From Novosphingobium sp. (GTDB lineage: Bacteria; Pseudomonadota; Alphaproteobacteria; Sphingomonadales; Sphingomonadaceae): a DNA stretch of 64,000 nt. The position numbers were made by a program, and so were the translations under genes. Where the stretch lies: NCBI RefSeq assembly GCF_027486195.1, contig NZ_JAIXPP010000020.1, positions 174,032-238,031 of the forward strand, written 5' to 3'. This document shows, piece after piece, positions 27,910-36,845 of the stretch. The notes under the pieces are model-generated. The model was not told the origin of the DNA. It searched no databases and worked only from the letters and a program-made list of their open reading frames with translations. Position 1 is the stretch's first letter; each line of letters starts with the position of its first letter.

Positions 27910-27925
27910 CCCACTTTCGAGTGGG
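27910..27925. promoter_or_regulatory. Perfect palindrome between divergent operons, candidate operator
   Basis: cccact-ttcg-agtggg, six-base perfect arms around a four-base centre. It lies in the 189-bp gap between the hydrolase block and the LuxR-type regulator. A second, looser inverted pair (gtccgg ... ccggac) lies about 30 bases to the left. Either could bind the neighbouring regulator; a transcript hairpin is the alternative. Confidence 0.4.
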
Positions 27926-28015
27926 TTTCAAGCCCTTGCGCGGCATGATATTTCAGCAGGACCGAATGCGAGCGAACGGCTTTCGCACTCGGCCCAGTCC
28001 TTTCCGGAGCCCGAC

Positions 28016-28651
28016 ATGCCTGCCGCGCCTGCCATGCCGATCCGCATCCTGATCGCCGACGATCACCCCATCCTGCGCGAGGGCGTGGGCTCGGTGATCG
28101 CGCTGCAGGATGACATGGTGATCGCCGGCGAGGCGGAGACCGGCGTGGACGCGGTGCGGCTGTTCCGCGAGCTGAAGCCCGATATCGTGCTGATGGACCT
28201 GCGCATGCCCGAGATGGGCGGTGTCGAGGCGATCGGGGCGATCCGCGCCGAAGCACCCGATGCACGGATCATCGTGCTGACGACCTATTCGGGCGATGCC
28301 AAGGCGCTGGAAGCAATGCGTGCGGGCGCATCGGGCTTCCTCCTCAAGAGCAGCCTGCGCCGCGAACTGCTCAGCGCGATCCGCACGGTTCACAAGGGCC
28401 AGCGCCATCTGCACCCCGATGTGGCGCACGAGATCGCGCTCCACGCCATCCAGGATGCGCTGAGCGCGCGCGAGGTCGAGATCCTGCAGATGATCGCGGG
28501 CGGCCAGTCCAACAAGCAGGTTGCCTGGCGGCTTGGCGTCGCCGAGGAAACGGTCAAGTCGAACATCAAGAGCATCTTTTCCAAGCTCAATGTCAGCGAT
28601 CGCACCCATGCGGTGACCACCGCCGCGCGCCGGGGCATCATTGAGCTTTAG
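28016..28651 (+). CDS. NarL/LuxR-family response regulator
   Basis: 211 residues. The receiver domain starts IRILIADDHPILREGVG, with the phospho-acceptor Asp in IVLMDLRMPEMGGVEA (near residue 60) and Lys in GFLLKSSLRRELL. The C-terminal LuxR helix-turn-helix reads LSAREVEILQMIAGGQSNKQ, then ETVKSNIKSIFSKL. A cggagc ribosome site precedes ATG 28016. It is followed directly by its cognate sensor kinase and is divergent from the eight-gene block, the natural target. Confidence 0.95.
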   Translation: MPAAPAMPIRILIADDHPILREGVGSVIALQDDMVIAGEAETGVDAVRLFRELKPDIVLMDLRMPEMGGVEAIGAIRAEAPDARIIVLTTYSGDAKALEAMRAGASGFLLKSSLRRELLSAIRTVHKGQRHLHPDVAHEIALHAIQDALSAREVEILQMIAGGQSNKQVAWRLGVAEETVKSNIKSIFSKLNVSDRTHAVTTAARRGIIEL

Positions 28652-28676
28652 CAGTTGCCTGCCGCGCCGGGGGGCG

Positions 28677-31640
28677 ATGGCCTGCAGGTTGGTGGTTCAG
28701 TGCCTCGCGGCCCTGATCCTCCTGATCGGCGAGCGTGCATCTGCGAATGACCAGGATGCCTTGCAGGGTTTCCGGATCACGCATTGGTCGCTGGAAGAAG
28801 GTGCCCCAAGCCGGATCAATTCGATCACCCAGTCGGTTGACGGCATGCTCTGGATCGGCGGCGTTGACGGCCTGTTCCGGTTTGACGGCGTCACGTTCGA
28901 GCAAGTCGAGGATGGGCAGCGGCTGGTGGTCTCGCAGGTCCTGGCCGCGCGCAATGGCGATGTCTGGATCGGGCTGGCGCGCGGACAGGGCCTGCTCGTC
29001 TGGCGACAGGGCCGGCTCCGACCTTCAGGCATGCCCAATCCCTCGCGCGAGGTGAACGATATCGTGGAAGGCCCCGATGGGGCGATCTGGGTCGCTCGCG
29101 GCGGGCGCACCGTTCGCTCGCTGGCGCGGTTTTCCGGCGGCCGCTGGGAGGAGTTCGACAGCGCCTCGGGCTTGCCCGAACAGCCGATCTGGAACTTGCT
29201 CTTCGCGCGCGGCGGCACGCTCTGGGTCGTGCTGGAACGCACCATCTACCGCCGCCTTCCCGGCAGGCAGACGTTCGAGCCGACCGGCTTGATCGTGCCC
29301 CCGCGCGCTAGCCTGGCGCAGGATGCGAAAGGCGGCATCTGGCTTTCCGACCGGACGGGCACGCAGCAGATCGCGCAAGGTGGGTCGGAACCTATCAGAA
29401 CCGGACCGCAGCACAGCCATGCCGATCCTGCGGGGGGCACACGCACCCTGTTCGACCGGCGCGGCGATCTGTGGGAGGCGACATGGAGCAGCGGCGTCGT
29501 GCGCGTCGTGGCACCGCTCAGTCCGGCTGGTCGCACAGAAGTGACCCGGCTCGATATGACGACCGGCCTGCTCTCAAACCAGACCCGCGCGATCTTTCAG
29601 GACCGGGAAGGCAATATCTGGATCGGCACCGAACTGGGGCTGAACATGCTGCGGCGGGTGCCGATCACGGTTGCGCCGGGCATTCCGATCAATTCGGCCA
29701 ACACGTACCGGCTCACTGTGGACCAGGCCGGAGTGGTCTATGCCGCCGAAGGCAGCGGAATCTACCGGATCGCGCCAGGAGCGGATCCCGTCCGGATCCT
29801 TGCCACCCAGGACGCGGTCGAAGCGCTTTGTCCCGCGCGGGCCGGTGGTATCTGGGCCGTGCTCGCAGACAAGGTCGTTCGGCTGGATGCCAAGGAAGGC
29901 AGCGGCGCGCGCAGGGCCAAGCGTGCGACGTTCACCGCGCAGGCCTGCGCCGAAGATGCCGCTGGCCGGTTGTGGTTGCCGGCGCTCGATCACGGTCTCT
30001 TCGTGCTCGAAGCAGGGCGCTGGCGCGTCTGGCCCGGGCTTGGTCCCAACACCGGCGTTCCCAGCAATGCCGCGCTGCTGCCGGATGGACGCGCGGTGAT
30101 CCAGTTCCGCGCCGGGGCGCCGCGCGGCCCCACGCCGTTCCTCGCGCTCGACAATCGCGCGGTGGCGAGCGGCGGCATCGAGGGTCTGCTGCGGGCGCAG
30201 GGCACGCTGCTCGTCAGCGGCTCTGCAGGCCTGTCCGCGCCGTTCCTGCCCGGCCCGCCGCTGCTGGACAAGCAGCGCTATCCCTGGGCGGCTTCGCTCA
30301 ACGGGCTTGCGCAAGGGCACGGCGGCGAAAGCTGGGGCATCGGCGATATGGGCATCGTGCGTCTGCGCACCGCCGATCTTGCGCATGCCCTCGCCCGGCC
30401 CGGCGCCCCGGTTTCCGCGCGCGTGTTCGATTTCCGCGATGGGCTCAACAGCTTCGTCCAGAAAGGCGGCGGCGATCAGGTCGTGATCGGCGGCGACGGG
30501 CGGGTGTGGTTCGCCACCCGGCGCAACATCCTCTTCATCGATCCCGCTGCCATCTCCGCCAATCCCCTGCCTCCGACCGTCCTGGTGCGCGATATCATGG
30601 CCAAGGGGCTACGCTTCGCTGCGACCGGCGGAATGGTGCTTCCGGCCGGCACGACGCGGATCGAGATCGGCTATACCGCAACCAGCCTTGCGGTGCCCCA
30701 GCGGGTCCGGTTCCGCTACCGGCTGCTTGGCGCGGATGCGGCATGGACCAGCGTGCGCAACGTGCGCGAAGCCGTGTTCGCCGATCTTCGTCCCGGCGAC
30801 TACACCTTCGAAGTGCTCGCGGCCAACGAGGACGGAGTGTGGAGCCCCACCCCCTTGCGCGTCTCCTTCACCATCGCCCGCGCCTGGCACCAAACCTGGT
30901 GGTTCACGGTCCTTGCCGTCCTCGCCATCTGCGGCGGGCTCTACGCCACGTTCAGCTTGCGCCTCAGCCAGGTGAGCGGCCAGATCCGGGACCGCATGCT
31001 GGAGCGCAACCGCGAGCGCGAGCGGATCGCGCGCGAACTCCACGATACGATGATCCAGGGCGTGCAGGGCCTGATCCTGCGCTTTCAGGCTGTGGCGGAC
31101 CGCTTCGCACACGATGCCGATGCGCAGGCGATTCTCGTCCCCGCGCTGGACCGTGCCGAGGAAATGCTGGTGGAGGGCCGCGACCGCGTGACCGGGCTTC
31201 GCCGGATGGACGAACGCAACATCCTGACCGAGCTCACCCGGATTGCCGCGCAGGAAATCTACCCGGCCGGGCTGATCGGGCCGCTGCAGGTTCAGGGCAA
31301 GCCGCGCCGTCTGCTGCCCGAACTGGTCGATGAAGTGCTCGCCGTCCTCGGCGAAGCGCTCAACAACGCCGCCTGCCATTCCGAAGCCACGCGCGTCGAT
31401 ATCGGCGTGGTCTTCAGCCGGCTCCATTTCAGCGCCTTCGTGCGCGACAACGGCAAGGGGATCCGCCGCGACTTCGTTTCGCCGCGCGGGCGACCCGGGC
31501 ACTTCGGCCTCCTCGGCATGTATGAACGCGCCCGGGCCATGAAGGCCAGACTGCGCATAGAGAGCGCCGAAGGGTTCGGAACGGAGATCCGCCTGATCGT
31601 GCCGGCGCGCTTCGCCTATCTGCCCGGCCATACGTTCTAG
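28677..31640 (+). CDS. Hybrid-type sensor kinase with periplasmic beta-propeller and Y_Y_Y domain
   Basis: About 987 residues. A signal peptide (ending GERASAN) is followed by a long sensor of repeated ~40-residue blades (GMLWIGGVDGLFRFDGVTFE, GNIWIGTELGLNMLRR and others), a Y_Y_Y domain (VRFRYRLLGADAAWTSV ... PGDYTFEVLAANEDGVW), one membrane helix (WWFTVLAVLAICGGLYATFS), a HisKA_3 domain (RIARELHDTMIQGVQGLIL, His near 787) and an ATPase domain (LGEALNNAACHS, FGLLGMYERA). No receiver domain is fused; the separate upstream regulator fills that role. ATG 28677 fits the signal peptide; a TTG at 28641 overlapping the regulator stop is the alternative. Confidence 0.93.
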   Translation: MACRLVVQCLAALILLIGERASANDQDALQGFRITHWSLEEGAPSRINSITQSVDGMLWIGGVDGLFRFDGVTFEQVEDGQRLVVSQVLAARNGDVWIGLARGQGLLVWRQGRLRPSGMPNPSREVNDIVEGPDGAIWVARGGRTVRSLARFSGGRWEEFDSASGLPEQPIWNLLFARGGTLWVVLERTIYRRLPGRQTFEPTGLIVPPRASLAQDAKGGIWLSDRTGTQQIAQGGSEPIRTGPQHSHADPAGGTRTLFDRRGDLWEATWSSGVVRVVAPLSPAGRTEVTRLDMTTGLLSNQTRAIFQDREGNIWIGTELGLNMLRRVPITVAPGIPINSANTYRLTVDQAGVVYAAEGSGIYRIAPGADPVRILATQDAVEALCPARAGGIWAVLADKVVRLDAKEGSGARRAKRATFTAQACAEDAAGRLWLPALDHGLFVLEAGRWRVWPGLGPNTGVPSNAALLPDGRAVIQFRAGAPRGPTPFLALDNRAVASGGIEGLLRAQGTLLVSGSAGLSAPFLPGPPLLDKQRYPWAASLNGLAQGHGGESWGIGDMGIVRLRTADLAHALARPGAPVSARVFDFRDGLNSFVQKGGGDQVVIGGDGRVWFATRRNILFIDPAAISANPLPPTVLVRDIMAKGLRFAATGGMVLPAGTTRIEIGYTATSLAVPQRVRFRYRLLGADAAWTSVRNVREAVFADLRPGDYTFEVLAANEDGVWSPTPLRVSFTIARAWHQTWWFTVLAVLAICGGLYATFSLRLSQVSGQIRDRMLERNRERERIARELHDTMIQGVQGLILRFQAVADRFAHDADAQAILVPALDRAEEMLVEGRDRVTGLRRMDERNILTELTRIAAQEIYPAGLIGPLQVQGKPRRLLPELVDEVLAVLGEALNNAACHSEATRVDIGVVFSRLHFSAFVRDNGKGIRRDFVSPRGRPGHFGLLGMYERARAMKARLRIESAEGFGTEIRLIVPARFAYLPGHTF

Positions 31641-31649
31641 AGTCGGGAC

Positions 31650-32609
31650 CTAGGCCTTTGCTTCCCCGGCAAGCCGGGCGAAGCGTGATCCCCGGAACAT
31701 CGTGGGGGTGCAAGCATAGTGGTTGCGAAAATGACGCGAGAACAGGGCCGGGTCGGATATGCCGACGGACTGGGCGATCTCGGCGATCGTCAGCTTCCTG
31801 AAGCGATAATCGCCCAATATCTGCTCGGCCCGCTGCAGCCGCAGCTTGAGCAGTTGCTTCCCGAAGCTTTCGCCATTTTCGGCGAAGAGCTGGTGCAGAT
31901 AGCGGCGTGAAATGCGGTTGTCCTGCGCAATGTCTGCCACGCTGAGCTTGGGGTCGATATAGCGTTCCAGCATGGACTTGCGCACGCCGCGCATGATCGT
32001 GGACTTGTGCCGGGTCACCAGCGGAGCGCTCCGGCCCAGCGCCAGCGTCAGCAGTCCGCCGACATGCTCCACCACTTGAACATCGTCGAGCGCCGCCTCG
32101 AAGACTTCCCAGCAGCCAATCGCCTTCATCGCGAAAGCGAGCGCCCGCTCCCAGTTGGGCAGGCAGGAGGTGCTGGAAATGATTTCTTCCGACAGCTCCG
32201 GCACGAAGCGCCGGGCCCATGGGCCGGGGAATTGCAGCACGATGGCGGAGCAGTTTTCCGATGTGGTGAAGGCATAGTCCTCGCGGTCGTCGAGGATGCA
32301 CCATTCGCCTTGGGCAACCGGCATGCGGCGATGAAACCGCCGAATGTCCATGTGGCCCTGATCGATGTAGATGATCCTGACCTGATCTTCGGCGCTGTCA
32401 CCGCGATGGACGGCGCTCTGGAACTCGGCGTCGATAAGCAGAAGACGGGCGGGGCCGAGCGTGCGGACCGAGAACGCGCCGACGAAATCGAGCTTCTTGC
32501 GCACATCGATTTCAAGCCGGCTCACATGGGTCGCAACCTGCCGCGTCCAATAGGCATGCTTCTGCCCGATCGGCGCATCCGCAGTCGAGACTCGCAAGAG
32601 TTCCTGCAT
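31650..32609 (-). CDS. AraC-family transcriptional regulator
   Basis: About 319 residues. An N-terminal cupin-like sensing half (AraC-binding-like, with VRIIYIDQGHMDIRRFHRR and AQGEWCILDDREDYAF) is followed by two helix-turn-helix units: LSVADIAQDNRISRRYLHQL and LTIAEIAQSVGISDPALFSR. The form matches the AraC regulators (FeaR/XylS-like) of aromatic catabolic clusters. ATG 32609 is chosen; upstream in-frame ATG 32687 is less likely. Divergent from the receptor and oxygenase cluster, which it probably controls. Confidence 0.92.
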   Translation of the reverse strand: MQELLRVSTADAPIGQKHAYWTRQVATHVSRLEIDVRKKLDFVGAFSVRTLGPARLLLIDAEFQSAVHRGDSAEDQVRIIYIDQGHMDIRRFHRRMPVAQGEWCILDDREDYAFTTSENCSAIVLQFPGPWARRFVPELSEEIISSTSCLPNWERALAFAMKAIGCWEVFEAALDDVQVVEHVGGLLTLALGRSAPLVTRHKSTIMRGVRKSMLERYIDPKLSVADIAQDNRISRRYLHQLFAENGESFGKQLLKLRLQRAEQILGDYRFRKLTIAEIAQSVGISDPALFSRHFRNHYACTPTMFRGSRFARLAGEAKA

Positions 32610-32700
32610 TCCGATATCCCGTGTTCTCCCGCTGCGAAAACTACCATGTGAGATGATCCGTGGCAAAGCCGGACGGACGGAGCGCACTTTTGACCCGGTT

Positions 32701-32714
32701 CATTGTGCGCAATG
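32701..32714. promoter_or_regulatory. Short inverted repeat, possible AraC-regulator site
   Basis: cattg-tgcg-caatg: five-base arms between the AraC regulator and the TonB receptor, just downstream of ttgacc at 32690-32695. No matching -10 was found at standard spacing. Weak evidence. Confidence 0.25.
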
Positions 32715-32803
32715 CGCCATATCAGGCCGCGCTGCACCTGCCATAACTCTTCCCCAGAAATGACGACACGACGCCCAGACAGGGCGCGAGGGGGAGAATG
32801 CGC

Positions 32804-35344
32804 ATGGCCAGATTCAAGACGTTTGCGAGCATCCTTGCGCTCTGCGCACCCATCGCCGCGCATGCGCAGGAAGCGCAGGCCGAGGGCGGCATCGCGGAAA
32901 TCGTGGTGACAGCGCAGAAGCGTGCCGAGAACGTCCAGAACGTGCCGATCGCGATCTCGGCCTTCGCCGGTGATGCACTGCGCGAACGTGCGGTGTCGGA
33001 TGTCGCGCAGCTTTCCAATGCCGCGCCGAACGTCACGCTCGATGGCGGGACGCCGTTTTCGGGCTCCACCGCAGTGCTTTCGGCGTTCATTCGCGGCATC
33101 GGCGCGAATGATTTTGCCATGAACATCGATCCCGGTGTCGGCATCTATCTCGACGGTGTCTACCTCGCCCGCACGGTGGGTGCGAACCTCGATCTGCCCG
33201 ACGTGGAGCGCATCGAAGTGCTCAAGGGGCCGCAAGGCACCCTGTTTGGCCGCAACACGATCGGCGGCGCGATCAGCGTGGTGACGCGCACGCCGGGTGA
33301 CAAGCCCGCCGTCCAGGCGGACATCACGACCGGCCGCTACAACCGGATCGACGCGCGCGGTTATATCGATCTGCCGCTCAGCGACACGCTGCGCAGCTCG
33401 CTTACCTTCTCGACCAAGAACCGCGACGGCTATCAGGTTCGCGTGCCCTATACCTCGGCCACGCCCTATTCGACCGACCGCGTGGGCGCCTTGCCGGCTT
33501 CGGGCTACCGGACGTCGGACCGCGAAGGGGGACAGCACGAATGGACCATTCGCGGCAAGCTGCAGTGGCAGGCGAGCGACAAGCTGAAGGTCACGCTCGG
33601 CGGCGATTATCTCAAGATCGACCAGTCGGCGACGCCGAACTCGGTGCTGGCGGTGACATCGGGCGTGCCGGGGCCGTTTGCCGGCCTTGCGGCCAACAAC
33701 ATTCCGGGCACTGCGCTCGATGTGGTGACCGGATCGTCCGGGTTCCTGTTTGCCGGTCTCTACAACTTCTGCATCGGCGCCACGCCGGATCAGATCGCGG
33801 CGCGCAATGCGGGCGCGCTGTGCGGCGTGCGCGGAACTCCGCTCAATCCGGGAGCGAACCTGCCGCCGCTCGCCAGCGTCAACGTCGATGGCAATCCCGG
33901 CAACGACCGGCTGCCCTATGACAACCGCTGGGTCTCGGCCGACAAGGACAAGAGCTTTGCCACAGGCAACAGCTTCTCGAACATGAAGGTCTACGGCTTC
34001 ACCGGGGTGCTGGACTACGACATCACCGATACCATCGCGGTGAAATCGATCACCGGTTATCGCAATATCAAATGGGCGGCAGGCGTCGATCTCGACAACT
34101 CGCCTGCTGCGATCCTCGAACCGTCATTCTCGCTCACGCAGAACCAGTTCAGCCAGGAAGTCCAGCTTATCGGCTCCGCGCTCGACAAGAAGCTCAACTT
34201 CGTCCTCGGCGGCTACTACTTCCGCGAGGAAGGCAAGATGCTGGACTACGTGACCTTCGCCGAGGGCCTGTTGCAGATCGTCGGACCCAACGATCTCAAG
34301 ACGAAGAACTATGCCGCGTTCGGCCAGATCGACTGGCGGATCAACGACCTCATCGGGATCACTGTCGGCGGCCGGTACACCCATGAGGACAAGACCTTCA
34401 TAGGGCGGCAGAGGGACAACAACGGCTTCAACTACAAGCTGTTCAACTGCCCGATCTATGGCGATCCGTGCCAGTCCATCCTCGGTTTCCCGGTCCCTGG
34501 CGAGCCGCTGCGCTACTATGTGGGCGGCACGCAGCAGAAGAAGTTCAACAACTTCGCGCCCAAGGTCGGCCTTCAGCTGCATCCGAACGACAATGTGATG
34601 GTCTATGGTTCGTGGTCGCGCGGGTACAAGACCGGCGGGTGGACCACCCGTCTGTCCAATCCGCTGCCGACCGCGCCGGACTTTGACGAAGAGAAGGCCG
34701 AGAGCTTTGAATTGGGCGTCAAGTCGACGCTGTTCGACCGCCGTCTCCAGCTCAATTTTGCCGCCTTCACCACCAAATACGATGGCATCCAGCTGAACTT
34801 CCAGCAAGGCGTCAGCCCGACGGTCCAAAATGCCGGCAACGCCCGGATCAAAGGCTTCGAAGCTGAAGCGGTCATCGCGCCGGTTAGGGGCCTCACCATC
34901 AACGCATCGGTCGGCTACACCGATGCCTACTACACCAGCCTGCTGCCGCAGGCTGTGGTAGCGGCCAATCCGTTCCAGGCCGGTACCGTTCTGGGCGCGG
35001 ATCTGCCCAAGACGCCCAAGTGGAAGTTCAACGTCACACCGCGCTACAAGGTCAGTCTTGGCGACAAGGGCGCGGTCGTGCTGCTGGCGGACTACACCCG
35101 CACCTCCAGCATGTGGAACGACACCGAGCGGACCTTCCTGCTGCGCCGTCCGAGCCTCGACATGCTCAACGCGAGCATCTCGTACGAGTCCCCTTCGGAT
35201 CACTGGAACCTCACGCTGGGCGGCACCAACATCACCAATACGCGCTACATCGTCACCGGTCAGGCGCAGATCGCGGGCGGCCAGATCTACGGCACGTGGA
35301 GCCGCCCAGCCGAATGGTACGCCAGGGTCGGCGTCAAGTTCTGA
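32804..35344 (+). CDS. TonB-dependent outer-membrane receptor
   Basis: About 846 residues. Signal peptide MARFKTFASILALCAPIAAH then AQ. A TonB-box-like/plug start EIVVTAQKRAENVQNVPIAI, plug motifs FIRGIGANDFAMNIDPGVGI and ERIEVLKGPQGTLFGRNTIG, and a barrel ending EWYARVGVKF. This is the sphingomonad receptor subgroup often located next to aromatic-degradation genes. ATG at 32804 has GGGGAG seven bases upstream; ATG 32798 is too close to it. It likely imports the substrate of the downstream oxygenases. A strong terminator separates it from them. Confidence 0.94.
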   Translation: MARFKTFASILALCAPIAAHAQEAQAEGGIAEIVVTAQKRAENVQNVPIAISAFAGDALRERAVSDVAQLSNAAPNVTLDGGTPFSGSTAVLSAFIRGIGANDFAMNIDPGVGIYLDGVYLARTVGANLDLPDVERIEVLKGPQGTLFGRNTIGGAISVVTRTPGDKPAVQADITTGRYNRIDARGYIDLPLSDTLRSSLTFSTKNRDGYQVRVPYTSATPYSTDRVGALPASGYRTSDREGGQHEWTIRGKLQWQASDKLKVTLGGDYLKIDQSATPNSVLAVTSGVPGPFAGLAANNIPGTALDVVTGSSGFLFAGLYNFCIGATPDQIAARNAGALCGVRGTPLNPGANLPPLASVNVDGNPGNDRLPYDNRWVSADKDKSFATGNSFSNMKVYGFTGVLDYDITDTIAVKSITGYRNIKWAAGVDLDNSPAAILEPSFSLTQNQFSQEVQLIGSALDKKLNFVLGGYYFREEGKMLDYVTFAEGLLQIVGPNDLKTKNYAAFGQIDWRINDLIGITVGGRYTHEDKTFIGRQRDNNGFNYKLFNCPIYGDPCQSILGFPVPGEPLRYYVGGTQQKKFNNFAPKVGLQLHPNDNVMVYGSWSRGYKTGGWTTRLSNPLPTAPDFDEEKAESFELGVKSTLFDRRLQLNFAAFTTKYDGIQLNFQQGVSPTVQNAGNARIKGFEAEAVIAPVRGLTINASVGYTDAYYTSLLPQAVVAANPFQAGTVLGADLPKTPKWKFNVTPRYKVSLGDKGAVVLLADYTRTSSMWNDTERTFLLRRPSLDMLNASISYESPSDHWNLTLGGTNITNTRYIVTGQAQIAGGQIYGTWSRPAEWYARVGVKF

Positions 35345-35359
35345 GGCGAGCAATCGTCC

Positions 35360-35410
35360 CCCCGCCCGGCGCCAAAACACCCTCCTGCCGGGCGGGGTCT
35401 TTTCTTTCCT
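35360..35410 (+). terminator. Rho-independent terminator after the TonB receptor
   Basis: Perfect 11-bp inverted repeat ccccgcccggc (35360-35370) and gccgggcgggg (35387-35397) with a 16-base loop, followed by tcttttctttcctt. It sits between the receptor and the first Rieske gene. Confidence 0.88.
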
Positions 35411-35424
35411 TGAAAGGGGCAGCC

Positions 35425-36507
35425 ATGTTGATCCGCAATTGCTGGTACGTTGCAGGGTGGAGCTACGAACTCGAAGCGGGCAAGCCCTTGCAGCGGATGC
35501 TGCTGGGCGAACCGGTGGTGCTTTGGCGCAGGTCCGATGGCACCGTGGTGGCGATGGAGGACCGCTGCGTTCACCGCCTCGCCCCGCTTTCCCACGGGCG
35601 CATCGAGGGCGACAGCATCCGCTGCCTCTACCATGGCATGCGGTTCGAGGCGGGCGGTCGTTGCGCCGAAATTCCGGGGCAGGACATGATCCCGCCCAAT
35701 GCCTGTGTTCGGACTTATCCGGTCGTCGAGCAGAACGATTGGATCTGGGTCTGGATGGGCGACATCGACCGGGCCGATCCGTCGCGCGTTGCCCCGTCTA
35801 AGGCGCTCACCGATCCCGCTTGGGTGCTGAAAACCGGTCAGCTCCATTATGAGGCGCACTACGAGCTGATCAACGACAACCTGCTCGACCTGACGCACCT
35901 CTCTTATGTCCATGCCGCCAGCTTCGGTGCCGATCTTTCGTGGTCGAACACCCGCGCGAAAGTAGAAGCGATCCCGGAAGGCGTCCGGTCCTCGCGGTGG
36001 CTAGTCGGCTCTCCGCCGATCCCGCCACTCGGCAAGGCCGCTGAACACACGACCGTCGATATCTGGACGACGTATGACTTCGTCCTGCCCGGCGTCTTCC
36101 TGCTTTACACGGCGCTCTTCCCGGCCGGGACGGCAGCAGCCTGCGGCGGCCTTCCGCCCAGCGATGACTTGCCATCGCTCCATTCGAACTTCACCAGCCA
36201 GGCGGTCACTCCCACCAGCGGGACGACGACGACCTACTACTATTCGTGGGGTCCCGCCGCGCAGCACGGCGATGAAGCCATGGCTCAGCTGATGATCGAT
36301 ATCGCGACGATGGCCTTCAATGAGGACAAGGTGATGATCGAAGCGCAGCAGCGCGTGATCAGCGCCGATCCTTCGCGCCGGCCCGTCCCGACGACTGCAG
36401 ACAAGGCGATCACGCTTTTTACCCGGCTCATGCGCGCGCAGGACAAGGATCCGGTCGAGCGTGATGCCGAAACCAAGACCATTGCGGCTATGGAGATTGC
36501 GGAATGA
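35425..36507 (+). CDS. Rieske non-haem iron oxygenase, VanA-like oxygenase component
   Basis: 360 residues. The Rieske [2Fe-2S] ligands are visible in CVHR (near 48) and CLYHG (near 67). The mononuclear-iron region reads INDNLLDLTHLSYVHAASFG (about 149-168), matching the aromatic O-demethylase/VanA group. Such enzymes hydroxylate or O-demethylate aromatic rings or methoxy groups using electrons from a ferredoxin reductase, which is not encoded here. Ribosome site gaaaggggc precedes the ATG. The stop overlaps the cytochrome c start (ATGA). Confidence 0.92.
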   Translation: MLIRNCWYVAGWSYELEAGKPLQRMLLGEPVVLWRRSDGTVVAMEDRCVHRLAPLSHGRIEGDSIRCLYHGMRFEAGGRCAEIPGQDMIPPNACVRTYPVVEQNDWIWVWMGDIDRADPSRVAPSKALTDPAWVLKTGQLHYEAHYELINDNLLDLTHLSYVHAASFGADLSWSNTRAKVEAIPEGVRSSRWLVGSPPIPPLGKAAEHTTVDIWTTYDFVLPGVFLLYTALFPAGTAAACGGLPPSDDLPSLHSNFTSQAVTPTSGTTTTYYYSWGPAAQHGDEAMAQLMIDIATMAFNEDKVMIEAQQRVISADPSRRPVPTTADKAITLFTRLMRAQDKDPVERDAETKTIAAMEIAE

Positions 36508-36845
36508 AGGTCGCACCAAGGCGAGTGTTACCGGCCGCAATCGCCTTGGGTCTCGCGGCCATGCTTTCAATGACGGCCCTCCGTGCGGCGCAAGCCAGCG
36601 ACGCGGCGCCCCCGCGTGCGCCCGATACGATCTACGCCAAGACCTGCGGCTATTGCCACGGCCACAATGTCGGCCCGGTCATCCGCGGCCGGGCCCTGCC
36701 GGCCGAGGCGATCGAAATGATCGTCCGACATGGTCAGGGCGCAATGCCCGCGTTCAAGCCCACGGAGATCAGCCCGGCGGAACTCTCCGCGCTGGCCAAA
36801 TGGATTGCGGCATCGAAGGCCGACAGCAAGGAGCACGGCCAATGA
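36504..36845 (+). CDS. Small periplasmic cytochrome c
   Basis: 113 residues. A signal peptide (about 1-31) precedes one haem-binding motif CGYCH (48-52); the distal Met ligand is probably in GAMPAFKP (Met 81). Immediately followed, with ATGA overlap, by a VAO-type flavoprotein, as in 4-cresol dehydrogenase and eugenol hydroxylase, where the cytochrome subunit takes electrons from the flavin. It probably forms a flavocytochrome with that protein. Confidence 0.92.
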   Translation: MKVAPRRVLPAAIALGLAAMLSMTALRAAQASDAAPPRAPDTIYAKTCGYCHGHNVGPVIRGRALPAEAIEMIVRHGQGAMPAFKPTEISPAELSALAKWIAASKADSKEHGQ

